Positions 17,312 to 25,973 of a stretch of DNA of 35,039 bases are shown here, one piece after another. Position 1 is the first letter of the stretch; every line of letters begins with the position of its first letter. Position numbers and translations under genes: made by a program. This DNA comes from an uncultured Akkermansia sp. (GTDB taxonomy: Bacteria; Verrucomicrobiota; Verrucomicrobiia; Verrucomicrobiales; Akkermansiaceae): assembly GCA_947629715.1 (NCBI GenBank), contig CANRET010000019.1, positions 1 through 35,039 of the forward strand, read 5' to 3'. Under the pieces are notes generated by a model that was not told the DNA's origin, searched no databases, and worked only from the letters and a program-made list of their open reading frames with translations.

Positions 17312-18546
17312 CTCGACCGACTCTGATACACCGCGCGGCGGATCTTATCGTCTGCTTGCTGATCCCTCCGCTCATCGCTCATGAAAGCGTCAACGAGGAG
17401 GGACTCAGCCACAGGCACGACGCGGTTATTGTGCAGACTGACGCGCATTCGCGGCATATCCTTAACTTGCAGATTGAAACTATCCCGGAGACGACGCTGG
17501 CTCTCAGTCAATCGCTCTACGGTCACCTCGTCACCCCGGGACATGCGCTGGAGACCTATGCCCTGCCGTGCAGCGGGCGTATTCGGTTGCATGTGAAGAC
17601 GGCACAGGCGGTGCGCAAGGGAGATATCCTTTACACGCTTTCCTCGCCGGGCTACGCAGATCAGGTGGTGGCAGTGCAGTCTGCCTCGGCAAATTTGGAT
17701 CGGTGCAAGCAGGAGCTGCAGGCCTTGCAATCGCGCGTTGCTAACCTGACACAGGCCGGTGTGCGCAATAGTGAATTGGAATCGCAACTCACCTTCAAGA
17801 GGGCGGAGGAAATTCGTCTGCAGCGCGATTGCCAGATTGCGCAAACTCGCCTTAAATCTCTTGCAATGGATGCCGAGCAAGTGGAGGAAAATGGCTTGCC
17901 GGCGCTTATTGTGAGGGCGCATGCGGATGGAGTGGTGCATAATGTAGGTATCGCGCAAAACAGCTGGGCGGAGCAGGGCGCGCCCGTCATTACCATGAGC
18001 GATTCAAACGCGCTTGAGGTAGTCGGTGCTCTGTATGCGGCGGAAATACCGCACATCAGCGAAGTGAGAGTATATCTGCCGCTGGGACGGGAAAACGTTG
18101 AAATGGAAGGCAGTTGGCGCGTGGCAGAGCAAGTGAACGCGACCACACAGACTCGCAACATCTTCTTCACTCCGCGTAGTATTCCCACCAGCGCGCGAGC
18201 CGGGCAGCTCTGCCGAATGGATATTTATGACGCCCCCTCTGAGCCGGGAATCGTTTCCATTCCGGACTCCGCTATCGTTCGGATTGGCACGGATGACGTT
18301 GTCTTCATTGAGATCGGCGAAGGGAAGTACGCGATGATGCAGGTGCATGCCGGCGAAAGCAAGCGAGGAATGACTCCGGTGGCGGGCTTGCATCCCGGAC
18401 AAAGAATCGTGGTGAAAGGAGGCTACGAGCTGAAGTACAGTCTGCCGCAGGCCGAAGGGTTGAAGAAAGCCGGTCATTTCCATGCCGATGGTCAATTCCA
18501 CGAGGGAGATGAGGAGGAAGAGCATCACTACGACCACGAATTATGA
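17308..18546 (+). CDS. RND periplasmic adaptor (membrane fusion protein, CzcB/CusB-like)
   Basis: Links the inner-membrane pump to the outer-membrane channel. It has 412 residues from the ATG at 17308. After an atypical hydrophobic N-terminus (LIVCLLIPPLIA) come a lipoyl-like half-domain (GRIRLHVKTAQAVRKGDILY), a coiled-coil hairpin (about 110-190, NLDRCKQELQALQSRVANL...), the second lipoyl half (LIVRAHADGVVHNVGIAQNSWAEQGAPV), and beta-barrel and membrane-proximal domains. The C-terminus is rich in His, Asp and Glu (HFHADGQFHEGDEEEEHHYD), a probable metal-binding tail that points to divalent metal export. It overlaps its neighbours by ATGA on both sides. No lipobox is seen, and the signal sequence is weak. 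Confidence 0.88.
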   Translation: MTRPTLIHRAADLIVCLLIPPLIAHESVNEEGLSHRHDAVIVQTDAHSRHILNLQIETIPETTLALSQSLYGHLVTPGHALETYALPCSGRIRLHVKTAQAVRKGDILYTLSSPGYADQVVAVQSASANLDRCKQELQALQSRVANLTQAGVRNSELESQLTFKRAEEIRLQRDCQIAQTRLKSLAMDAEQVEENGLPALIVRAHADGVVHNVGIAQNSWAEQGAPVITMSDSNALEVVGALYAAEIPHISEVRVYLPLGRENVEMEGSWRVAEQVNATTQTRNIFFTPRSIPTSARAGQLCRMDIYDAPSEPGIVSIPDSAIVRIGTDDVVFIEIGEGKYAMMQVHAGESKRGMTPVAGLHPGQRIVVKGGYELKYSLPQAEGLKKAGHFHADGQFHEGDEEEEHHYDHEL

Positions 18547-21500
18547 GTTCCCTTGTATCATTTTGTTTGCGTAGTCGCACGACGGTGTTCATCCTCACGC
18601 TGACGCTGGCGGCGTTGAGTCTGATCAGCGTGTTGCAATTGCCGGTGGATGTTTTTCCGGAGCTGAAAATACCTCGTGTGACGATACAGACGGAGGCGAG
18701 CGGACTGAGCGCGGAGGAGGTGGAACAGTACATCACGATTCCCTTGGAATCAGCGGTGCGCGGTGCGACCGGCGTGAAGGATGTGCGCTCCTCTTCCGGA
18801 GCTGGGCTCTCGTTTGTGTGGGTTGACTTTGATTGGGACGTCGATGTTTATCGCGCGCGGCAAATCGTTTCCGAGCGTCTGGCAGTGGTTCGGGATTCTC
18901 TGCCGGAGCAAGCGAAAGCGGAAATAGCGCCTATCGTCTCGCTCACAGGCGAGATTATGCTCATCGCCATCACGGGCGATGCCTCGGCTATGGAGATGAG
19001 GCGGGTGGCCGAATACCGTTTACGTAATCGATTGATGGCCATTCCTGGAGTGGGTCAGGTGACGGTATTGGGAGGGAACCTGCCGGAGTACCAGGTGCTT
19101 TATGATCCGGAGAAAATGAGGCAATCGCGCACGATGCTCACGGACCTGATGAGTGCGCTTAAGAACGCGCAGAGCACGGATCCCGCAGGGTATCTGGAGG
19201 ACGTGGCGGGGCAGGAGCTGCCTATTCAGCAATCCACCCGCGCGGCAACGCGCGATCACATCAACCGCACCCCCATACCCGGACGCGAGGACGGGACACT
19301 GCGCGTGGAAAATGTGGCGCGCGTTTCCATCAGCGGAGCGCCTCGGCGCGGGAATGCCGGGTTCAACGGGCAACAAGCGGTTGTGCTTTCGGTTCAAAAG
19401 GTGCCGGGGACTAACACGATGGAGCTCACAGCGCAGCTGGATGCGGCGGTGGAGGAATTTTCGAAGAGTGAGTTGCCGAAAGGGATGGAACTGCACGCGG
19501 ATGCTTATCGTCAAGCCGATTTTATTTCCCTGTCGCTGGAGAATGGGAGAAACACATTATTCATCGCAGGTTTAGTCGTGATGCTCGTTATTGTGCTCAC
19601 GCTGCTCAATCTGCGCACAGCAGTGATCACGCTGCTTACGATGCCGCTTTCCGTTCTCTTGGGAATGGCGTGTTTTCCGACATTCGGGTTGGCAATCAAC
19701 ATCATGACGCTGGGGGGACTTGCCGTAGCGGTTGGGGATGTGGTGGACAATGCAATCATTTTCGTTGAGATTGCGTGGCGGAGTTTGAGTCAGAACGCCG
19801 CGTTACCGGAAGCGGAGCGTAAAAGCCGCTATGAGGTGCTCATGCGCAGCAAGCGTGAAATAGTCAATTCGATCAGCTACTCTTCCGTCATCATCCTGCT
19901 CGTCTTTGCGCCGTTGCTTTTTCTCAGCGGGCTGGAAGGTCAGTTCTATCGCCCGCTGGGAATATCCTACATGTTGGCGATGGGTGCATCGCTTCTGGTA
20001 TCGCTTACGGTGGTTCCTGTGCTGTGCATGATGTGGTTCAAAGCGAGCAAGGGGAGCCAGGGGGGCGATTCCGGGACAGCTCGGCTCATCAAGCGGGCAT
20101 ACAAGCCGGTTCTGGAGTTTTGCTTGAGGTTTCCACGCACGGTGGTGGCGGGACTTGCCCTGCTTACCATCGCGGCGCTGGCTTTGGCCGCCACCTTCGG
20201 TACGAGTTTTCTGCCTCCTTTCAATGAAGACTGCTACACCGTCTTTGTGAACACCGCCCCCGGCACTTCTCTCGCGGAGACCCAACGTATCTCTGACCGC
20301 GTGATGGGCGAATTGCAGAATGTCCACGGCGTGCGAAGCGTGGCACAGCGCACGGGGCGTGCGGAGAACGATGAGCATGCGGAACCGGTGAGCGCCTCGG
20401 AGCTGCTGGTGCGCGTCGATTTGAGGGAGGATCAGGAGGCGATACGGCGGCAGATGCGACAGATCCTGCATGGCATACCCGGGGCGAGCGGAATGATCGG
20501 TTTCCCGCTGGCGCACCGAATCAGCTCTGCTCTTTCCGGCTCCAACTCAGAAATCGCCATCAACATTTATGGAGCAGAGCTTCCGCAGATACGCAAGGCC
20601 GCAACTTCCGCTGCGCGCATACTTGCTGATATGCCCGAGGTGGCGGATGCACGAGCAAATCGGGAGGTCATGGTGGACACGATACGCATTGACTACAACC
20701 GCGAGATTTTGGCAACCTATGGACTGAGCGTAGCGGAGGCAGCTCAGCAAGTCTCTGCTGCCTTCAATGGTTACAAAGCCGGTGAAATCACCAGAGATCT
20801 CGACCATTGGAACATCATGTTGCGATTGGACCCCATGCTGCGCGGAAGCGTGGACGATGTGCGTTCTTTGCAGCTTGTGGCTCCCGGCGGAAAAGCCTTG
20901 CGGCTCGGGGACGCTGCGCAGGTGTATCGCGAGGAGGCGACGAATCTTATCCTGCGTGATAATTCCCAGCGCAAGGCGATGATTTCTTGCAATCCCTCTC
21001 CCGCGTCCAACCTCGGCGATCTTGCTCGAGCATGCCGAGAGAAACTCGAGCCCGCAATGCACGCATTGGGCTGCAGGGTGGACTATGCCGGCGTCATTAA
21101 AAGCCGGGAGCAGGCAGAGCTGCGCCTCTACATCCTGGGCGGCATTGTGTGCGGCCTTATCGTGTTGCTTTTGGCGGGGTCACTGGGCGGCATACGTCGC
21201 GCCCTTATTACGCTCATCAACATACCACTCTGCCTTGTCGGCGGGATTGTTGCTGTTTTTATCACATCTCCCGGAACCATCAGCTCCCTGCTGCATGGGC
21301 AATCTTACATCCCCCCCATTCTTTCCGTGAGTTCCCTCGTCGGTTTCGTCACTGTCATCGGTTTTGCCATCCGCTGCGGCCTTATTCTCATCAACCGTTA
21401 CCGGTCTCTGGAGGATGAGGGACATAGTCAGGAGGAGGCTATCCGTGCCGGTTCACTCGAACGCGTCATTCCCATCATGATGACTTCGCTCACCACGATA

Positions 21501-21647
21501 TTGGGGTTGCTGCCGCTCATATGGGCGCGTCATCAACCGGGTGGCGAACTTCTTGCGCCGCTGGCCATTGTGCAGCTCGGTGGTCTCGTGAGCGCCACCG
21601 TACTGAATCTCCTCGCTCTCCCCGCCGTGAGCAAGATCACAAGATGA
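18543..21647 (+). CDS. RND efflux permease (heavy-metal-efflux CzcA/CusA-like)
   Basis: Inner-membrane proton-driven pump of 1034 residues, the normal size. The N-terminal helix is followed by LPVDVFPELKIPRVTIQTEA and GLSAEEVEQYITIPLESAV, typical of the heavy-metal group. Two large periplasmic regions lie between helices 1-2 and 7-8. Helix 4 carries GGLAVAVGDVVDNAIIFVEI, with the acidic proton-relay positions (Asp, Asp, Glu) of metal exporters, but the usual final Asn of VEN is Ile. FNEDCYTVFVNTAPGTSL opens the second half. The substrate is unknown; the His-rich tail of the adaptor favours a divalent or monovalent metal. Its ATG overlaps the adaptor stop, and its stop overlaps a decayed minus-strand gene. 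Confidence 0.92.
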   Translation: MSSLVSFCLRSRTTVFILTLTLAALSLISVLQLPVDVFPELKIPRVTIQTEASGLSAEEVEQYITIPLESAVRGATGVKDVRSSSGAGLSFVWVDFDWDVDVYRARQIVSERLAVVRDSLPEQAKAEIAPIVSLTGEIMLIAITGDASAMEMRRVAEYRLRNRLMAIPGVGQVTVLGGNLPEYQVLYDPEKMRQSRTMLTDLMSALKNAQSTDPAGYLEDVAGQELPIQQSTRAATRDHINRTPIPGREDGTLRVENVARVSISGAPRRGNAGFNGQQAVVLSVQKVPGTNTMELTAQLDAAVEEFSKSELPKGMELHADAYRQADFISLSLENGRNTLFIAGLVVMLVIVLTLLNLRTAVITLLTMPLSVLLGMACFPTFGLAINIMTLGGLAVAVGDVVDNAIIFVEIAWRSLSQNAALPEAERKSRYEVLMRSKREIVNSISYSSVIILLVFAPLLFLSGLEGQFYRPLGISYMLAMGASLLVSLTVVPVLCMMWFKASKGSQGGDSGTARLIKRAYKPVLEFCLRFPRTVVAGLALLTIAALALAATFGTSFLPPFNEDCYTVFVNTAPGTSLAETQRISDRVMGELQNVHGVRSVAQRTGRAENDEHAEPVSASELLVRVDLREDQEAIRRQMRQILHGIPGASGMIGFPLAHRISSALSGSNSEIAINIYGAELPQIRKAATSAARILADMPEVADARANREVMVDTIRIDYNREILATYGLSVAEAAQQVSAAFNGYKAGEITRDLDHWNIMLRLDPMLRGSVDDVRSLQLVAPGGKALRLGDAAQVYREEATNLILRDNSQRKAMISCNPSPASNLGDLARACREKLEPAMHALGCRVDYAGVIKSREQAELRLYILGGIVCGLIVLLLAGSLGGIRRALITLINIPLCLVGGIVAVFITSPGTISSLLHGQSYIPPILSVSSLVGFVTVIGFAIRCGLILINRYRSLEDEGHSQEEAIRAGSLERVIPIMMTSLTTILGLLPLIWARHQPGGELLAPLAIVQLGGLVSATVLNLLALPAVSKITR

Positions 21648-22207
21648 TGCGAAACGAAGCGCGGTTGCCATTTACGATCTGTACAAAACTTCCACCGACT
21701 GTTCCAAGGATGCGGGTTAGCTTGCCTCCGGAATAAATGTTGATGCTGGCTGTCAAATTGGTATCGTCGGACTGCGGATTGAATAGACGCTGACTGGCAT
21801 GGTCGGGATCACCACTGCTTCATTTCAGCTCTCCTCTCAAATCGACCGTTGGGAGCCCCAACCCTGCAATTGAACAAACCCGGTTGCACATCCCCTTGTT
21901 TATTTCCAATAAACAGCCCATCCCAACACGGATGCTGTCGGCATCTCCGAAGAAATCAGCGCCAACTTCTGTTGTTGCGTCTGTTTTGGCGCCCTCCTTG
22001 TCTTTCTTCACGATGGTAAGTTTCACATTCTTGTAAATCACTTACTTATAACTCCTGCCTCAAAAAGCCCGTTTCGTTACCTGTAAAGTACTGGTCTTCT
22101 CCATCGCTGCAGGGTTCTTTACTGAACGTGAATTGGCCAAATGCTGACAATACACACAGCATCATCATGAGGGTAGTGAACAATGTAACCGGTAGATGAA
22201 GTTTCAT
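21637..22207 (-). pseudogene. Broken gene for a small secreted protein
   Basis: Three protein-like segments lie in line on the minus strand. The first (22207-22046, 53 residues) opens with a clear signal peptide (MKLHLPVTLF...LSAFGQ) and stops. In another frame a second (GTG 22041 to 21820) encodes IYKNVKLTIVKKDKEGAKTD and onward; an AGGAG lies 10 bases before its GTG. After an in-frame TGA at 21820-21822 the same frame continues as SSGDPDHASQRLFNPQSDDT through NIYSGGKLTRILGTVGGSFV to a stop at 21637, inside the end of the pump gene. Read together they suggest one secreted protein of about 190 residues broken by a frameshift and a stop. Alternatively the first two are separate small genes. 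No family recognised. Confidence 0.5.
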
Positions 22208-22291
22208 GATAAAGCAGGATTGAGTTTTCTTCGGAGCGGCGGGCAAACCTTAATTTCTACCACCATGACGCATCCGGAAAAAATCTGCATA

Positions 22292-22464
22292 TTTGCCAGA
22301 CGGAGTTAAGCCTATTTAAGATATTGATAATAACTGAAAATAAAAAATATATCGAACACATTTATCCGGCACAGAGAGGTCACCCCTTCAATAAGTCATT
22401 GAACCAGCGAGAAAAATATCAAATATAGATTTGCCATACGTATGGCAAATACGTGTCTGGCAAA
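22292..22464. repeat. Four TTTGCCAKAC half-sites upstream of the recombinase
   Basis: TTTGCCAGAC at 22292-22301; TTTGCCATAC at 22430-22439 abutting its inverse GTATGGCAAA at 22440-22449 (together with flanking bases a perfect 22-bp palindrome, 22429-22450); and the inverse GTCTGGCAAA at 22455-22464, overlapping the GTG start. The outer pair is inverted and about 150 bases apart. The arrangement suggests binding sites for the recombinase itself or for a repressor of it. Confidence 0.7.
22399..22429 (+). promoter_or_regulatory. Possible recombinase promoter
   Basis: TTGAAC (22399-22404) and TATAGA (22424-22429) with a long 19-base spacer. The 22-bp palindrome starts at the end of the -10 box, where a bound protein would block initiation. 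Tentative because of the spacing. Confidence 0.35.
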
Positions 22465-23571
22465 AAATACAACCCGAAATCTAATATGAAAACACAATCG
22501 AAACGAATTACAATACAAGAAGAGGCAATGATCGTTCTTCTGCGGTCGTTAAAATTGCAGGCGACAGACATTGTGCATTTTGTGCAAGAGGGATTGAAAC
22601 GGGGGCATGGAAAACTGAGTTGTGCAGAGCGCTGTCTTGAACTGGGACAGGTGGAAATGCAACGTAATCAGCGCACGGTGAGCTTTGCTCGTGCGGTGCA
22701 GGCAGCAATGGCAGAACGTAGTGAGCGTCGCGCGCGCACTCAAAGGGATTTTCGCTATCTCACGCGAAAGTTCATAACGTCGTGCCCCGGATTAGCCCGT
22801 CGGCGTGTACGCAGTATACGCAGCGAGGATTGTGAAGAATGGATCAGGAAAACTTTTTCAACTTCGAGTCAGTGCAAGAAAGGACGCGCAGCTTTGAGCG
22901 CCGTGTTTTCGACAGCACGACGTATGGGCTGGTGTACAGAAAACCCCGTAAGTCGTATTCCCATTCCGCATGTGCAGGAAAAAAGCATCCGCATCCTGAC
23001 CATGCCGGAAATTAAGCATCTGTTGGCAACAGCGGAGCAGTACAAAGGGGGAAAATGTTTGGCAGCGGTAGGAATTATGCTGTATGCCGGAGTGCGTCCA
23101 TATGAGGTAGCACGGCTCACTTGGGGAGAAGTTCATGAAGACGTGGGAGTGATTTGCGTTCCGCCGCAACATAGCAAAACAGGCGGCGGACGACAGGTGA
23201 CGCTGCATCCGGCGCTGGAGAAAATTTTGCAAAAGGCGCGAAAAAAGACAGCTCCACAAAAAGAAGAACGAATCTGCCCGAGCAATTGGTATAAGCACTG
23301 GACAGAGCTGCACCGAGCGGCAGGCTGGATCGGACAGCGAAAGGAAGGAGAGAGACCCAATGCAGCTACACGCTGGCAACCGGATGTGCTTCGGCATACC
23401 TTCGCCACGCACCATTTGGCGGCCTATCGCGACTACAGAGAGTTGCAAGTGGAAATGGGGCACAGGGACACTACCCTTTTGCGCACACGATACCTGTCAC
23501 TCTGTACTCCGGTGAGGGAAGGCATTTTCGGAAAAGCATCTTCCGCAGTAACTTCCGCGTTACGCACTTGA
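22453..23571 (+). CDS. Tyrosine recombinase / phage-type integrase
   Basis: Site-specific recombinase of 372 residues from GTG 22453 (an ATG at 22486 would give 361). The N-terminal part (about 90-170) resembles a SAM-like core-binding domain (RTQRDFRYLTRKFIT...NPVSRIPIP), and the catalytic domain is about 180-355. Active-site residues are visible: Arg215 in YAGVRPYEVARL, Lys242 in SKTGGGR, Arg314 in DVLRHTFATH, His337 in MGHRD and the nucleophile Tyr347 in RTRYLSL. The first His of the usual HxxR box is Asp311, as in some integrase subgroups. No phage or other mobility genes are adjacent, so it is an orphan. Repeated half-sites lie at its start. Confidence 0.88.
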   Translation: MSGKKYNPKSNMKTQSKRITIQEEAMIVLLRSLKLQATDIVHFVQEGLKRGHGKLSCAERCLELGQVEMQRNQRTVSFARAVQAAMAERSERRARTQRDFRYLTRKFITSCPGLARRRVRSIRSEDCEEWIRKTFSTSSQCKKGRAALSAVFSTARRMGWCTENPVSRIPIPHVQEKSIRILTMPEIKHLLATAEQYKGGKCLAAVGIMLYAGVRPYEVARLTWGEVHEDVGVICVPPQHSKTGGGRQVTLHPALEKILQKARKKTAPQKEERICPSNWYKHWTELHRAAGWIGQRKEGERPNAATRWQPDVLRHTFATHHLAAYRDYRELQVEMGHRDTTLLRTRYLSLCTPVREGIFGKASSAVTSALRT

Positions 23572-23698
23572 CTTTTGGGGAGGCTGCTGCGCATTTGCCC
23601 CGCATCTTCACGTACAAGAGCTCAGTCATTCCGAGCTTGCGTCGTAAATGGTAACCGCACTTTCCGATGTGTTTGTCGTGACGGGCGCCTTGCTTGTC

Positions 23699-23727
23699 TT
23701 GCCATAGCTCATCTGAACTGCTAGAAT
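23699..23727 (+). promoter_or_regulatory. pyrC promoter, abutting the start codon
   Basis: TTGCCA (23699-23704), 17 bases, TAGAAT (23722-23727). Initiation 7-8 bases on falls on the ATG at 23735, giving a leaderless mRNA. The ATG at 23726 overlaps the -10 box and cannot be used from this promoter. Confidence 0.68.
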
Positions 23728-23734
23728 GGGGCAT

Positions 23735-24754
23735 ATGGAGATCACAATAACCAATCCTCTTGACATGCATTTGCACGTGAGGGACGGGGAAATGCTGCAG
23801 CTTGTAGCGCCGATGAGCGCTCGGAATTTTGCGGGGGCAGTCATTATGCCGAATCTTGTGCAACCGGTGGCAAATTTACAGGCTATGCACACCTACGCTG
23901 AGCGAGTCAGAGAGGCCGCAAATGATTCGCATTTCACATTGTTCATGACTCTCTTCTTTCGTAACTACAGCGAAAAGGAATTGCGAGCCGCTCAAAACAT
24001 GCCCAACTTTTTCGGCATCAAGCTTTATCCCGCAGGAGTGACTACGAACAGTGATGAGGGCGTGCGCAGTTTGCGAGCAGTGGAATCAACCCTGCGCCAT
24101 ATGGAGGAACTGGGAATTCCACTGCTGGTGCATGGCGAAAGCCAGGGTTTTGTCCTGGACAGGGAAGCGGAGTTTTTACCCGTGTATCGCCGCTTGGCTG
24201 AACAATTTCCCAAGTTGATCATCTGCATGGAGCACATCACCACAGCTGCGGCGATTCAACTGCTCAATGAACATGAAAATCTGTGCGCTACCGTGACCTT
24301 GCACCACTTGGAACTCACGTTGGATGATGTACTCGGCGGGATGATGAAGCCGCATCTCTTTTGTAAGCCTGTGGCGAAGCGCGAGGATGACCGAGAAGCT
24401 CTGCTGCAAGCCGTGCTCAGCGGGCATCCTCGCGTCATGTTTGGCAGTGATTCTGCGCCGCATCCCGTGCATAAAAAGGAATGTTGCGAGTGTGCTGCTG
24501 GCATTTTCAGCGCACCCGTTGCTCTGTGTTGTCTGGCGAAAATTTTTGCCGAACACGGTGCTATCGACAAGCTGCAAGCTTTTGTGAGCGACAACGCTTG
24601 CCGCCGCTACAACCTCATTCCATCGAAGAAAAAAGTGATACTGTGCGACACGCCGATGCAGGTGCCGATGGAGTATTGCGGTTACGGGCAAAAAATTACC
24701 CCGCTTCATGCCGGAGAGCAGGTTCCCTGGAGCATCAAGAACGTGGAAGTGTGA
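23735..24754 (+). CDS. pyrC: Dihydroorotase, class II (E. coli PyrC type)
   Basis: Zinc amidohydrolase that cyclises carbamoyl aspartate to dihydroorotate in pyrimidine synthesis. It has 339 residues from ATG 23735. Metal ligands and active-site residues are all visible: His12 and His14 in DMHLHVRDG, the carboxylated Lys96 in GIKLYPAG, His133 in LVHGES, His167 in MEHITT and Asp239 in FGSDSAPHP. The N-terminal ITNPLDMHLH and the MPNLVQPV loop match the compact class II enzyme. The start at 23735 rather than 23726 is chosen because the promoter -10 box covers the upstream ATG. The stop overlaps the ATG of the DUF3820 gene by one base (TGATG), implying coupled translation. Confidence 0.95.
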   Translation: MEITITNPLDMHLHVRDGEMLQLVAPMSARNFAGAVIMPNLVQPVANLQAMHTYAERVREAANDSHFTLFMTLFFRNYSEKELRAAQNMPNFFGIKLYPAGVTTNSDEGVRSLRAVESTLRHMEELGIPLLVHGESQGFVLDREAEFLPVYRRLAEQFPKLIICMEHITTAAAIQLLNEHENLCATVTLHHLELTLDDVLGGMMKPHLFCKPVAKREDDREALLQAVLSGHPRVMFGSDSAPHPVHKKECCECAAGIFSAPVALCCLAKIFAEHGAIDKLQAFVSDNACRRYNLIPSKKKVILCDTPMQVPMEYCGYGQKITPLHAGEQVPWSIKNVEV

Positions 24755-25050
24755 TGGAAAATGTGCAGATACCGGGAGCCGATGAGTTGCGCGAATTGTT
24801 GGTGCAAATCGCAGAGATGCACATGCCTTTCGGCATGTATGGTCCGGCTAAGTTTCCTCCGAAAGGCTGTCCCATTTCTGATCTGCCGGGAGAATATTTG
24901 GATTGGTTTGCTCAGCGCGGCTGGCCAAAGGGGAAACTCGGTTATCTCATGCAACAGACTTTCCTGATCAAAAATAGCGGACTAGATTATCTTTTCAACC
25001 CTTTCCGAGAAGCTCGAGGAGGCCTCCGTAAATACCCGAAAAAAAAATGA
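24754..25050 (+). CDS. DUF3820 family protein
   Basis: 98-residue soluble protein. The core MHMPFGMYGPAKFPPKGCPI then SDLPGEYLDWFAQRGWPKGK, LGYLMQQTFLIKNSGLDYLF matches the DUF3820 pattern (MPFGKYKG..L.DLP..YL.WF...G.P.G.LG..M......N.L..L..P). This domain has been linked by name to quorum-sensing-regulated virulence factors and is often found near nucleases, but its function is not established. The loop between MPFG and ISDLP is a few residues longer than usual. It starts inside the pyrC stop codon and its own stop overlaps the ATG of menA (ATGA), so all three should be made from one message. Confidence 0.82.
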   Translation: MENVQIPGADELRELLVQIAEMHMPFGMYGPAKFPPKGCPISDLPGEYLDWFAQRGWPKGKLGYLMQQTFLIKNSGLDYLFNPFREARGGLRKYPKKK

Positions 25051-25961
25051 AGAGCGCGCTCCAGTCTGTTTTTCTGGCAGCAAGACCCAAAACTCTTCCG
25101 GCCGGTTTGGTCGCAGTGTGGGCAGGGTGTGTCGTAGTGCATAAGTTTTCCCTCTCCTGTCCGCAATTGCATGTTGCAGTGAACTACTCCCTCGCCGCTT
25201 TTACGGCTCTCAGTTGCATGTGTATTCAGATTGCCTGCAATCTCTTCAACGATGCGTTGGATGCCATACGTCACGCTGATACTGAACAACGACAAGGTCC
25301 GATGCGCATCACTGCAGGAGGTCGCATGAGCGCCGGAACCGTCAAGTTGTGGGCCTCTTTTTTTCTGCTTCTGGCTTGTGTGTTTGCCATTCCGCTCATC
25401 CAGGCGCAAGGTCTGGGAGTCATCCTCATCGGAATCCCCTGCCTCATCTGCGCCTACGCGTACACCGGCGGTCCCTTTCCTATCGCCTACCACGGATTGG
25501 GAGAGCTGTTCGTACTGCTCTTCTTCGGACTTGTTGCAGTAATAGGTTCTGTTTTTATTCAGATTGGCCGACAACCGAACGACGAAGTCATTTACATCGC
25601 TTCTGCCATGGTGGGCGTTATCTGCGGGCTGCTTTCCTGCGTACTCATTGAGGTAAACAACATCCGCGACCGGGCAGAGGACGCTACTACGGGAAAACGT
25701 ACCCTCGCAGTAAGACTTGGTGACAGTCGCGCACGTGGACTTGCCATGGCGTTTTTAGTAGCCCCGTACGCCGTGTTGCATCAACTCGCTCGAGTGTTGC
25801 CGGGTGTGGAATGGAATTGGTGTTGGCTGCTTGCTATGCTGGTGGGCGGCATGATACTGCTCCGCCTCGTACGTACTCCGGCAGACAAGCGTATGAATGC
25901 GCTGCTCGGTCTGGCGTCGTTGCACGCGATTCTTTACACCCTGGCATTGATGCTTGGATAG
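25047..25961 (+). CDS. menA: 1,4-dihydroxy-2-naphthoate polyprenyltransferase
   Basis: Membrane enzyme of the UbiA family that attaches the prenyl chain to dihydroxynaphthoate to form demethylmenaquinone. It has 304 residues and about eight hydrophobic spans. The first Asp-rich motif is NLFNDALDAIRHAD (about 65-78). N-terminal AARPKTLPAGLVAVWAG is typical of MenA. The second Asp region, EVNNIRDRAEDATTGKRTLAVRLG, binds the prenyl diphosphate with magnesium. The ATG overlaps the stop of the DUF3820 gene. The convergent menC-like gene ends only 12 bases beyond the menA stop, so two menaquinone genes lie tail to tail; the remaining men genes are not in this window. Confidence 0.93.
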   Translation: MKSALQSVFLAARPKTLPAGLVAVWAGCVVVHKFSLSCPQLHVAVNYSLAAFTALSCMCIQIACNLFNDALDAIRHADTEQRQGPMRITAGGRMSAGTVKLWASFFLLLACVFAIPLIQAQGLGVILIGIPCLICAYAYTGGPFPIAYHGLGELFVLLFFGLVAVIGSVFIQIGRQPNDEVIYIASAMVGVICGLLSCVLIEVNNIRDRAEDATTGKRTLAVRLGDSRARGLAMAFLVAPYAVLHQLARVLPGVEWNWCWLLAMLVGGMILLRLVRTPADKRMNALLGLASLHAILYTLALMLG

Positions 25962-25973
25962 CGCGAACTTATC

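Noticed and set aside
19803-20516. 237-codon minus-strand frame opposite the RND permease
   Set aside because: Composition rich in Arg, Gln and His, as expected from an antisense shadow; the permease reads through without interruption.
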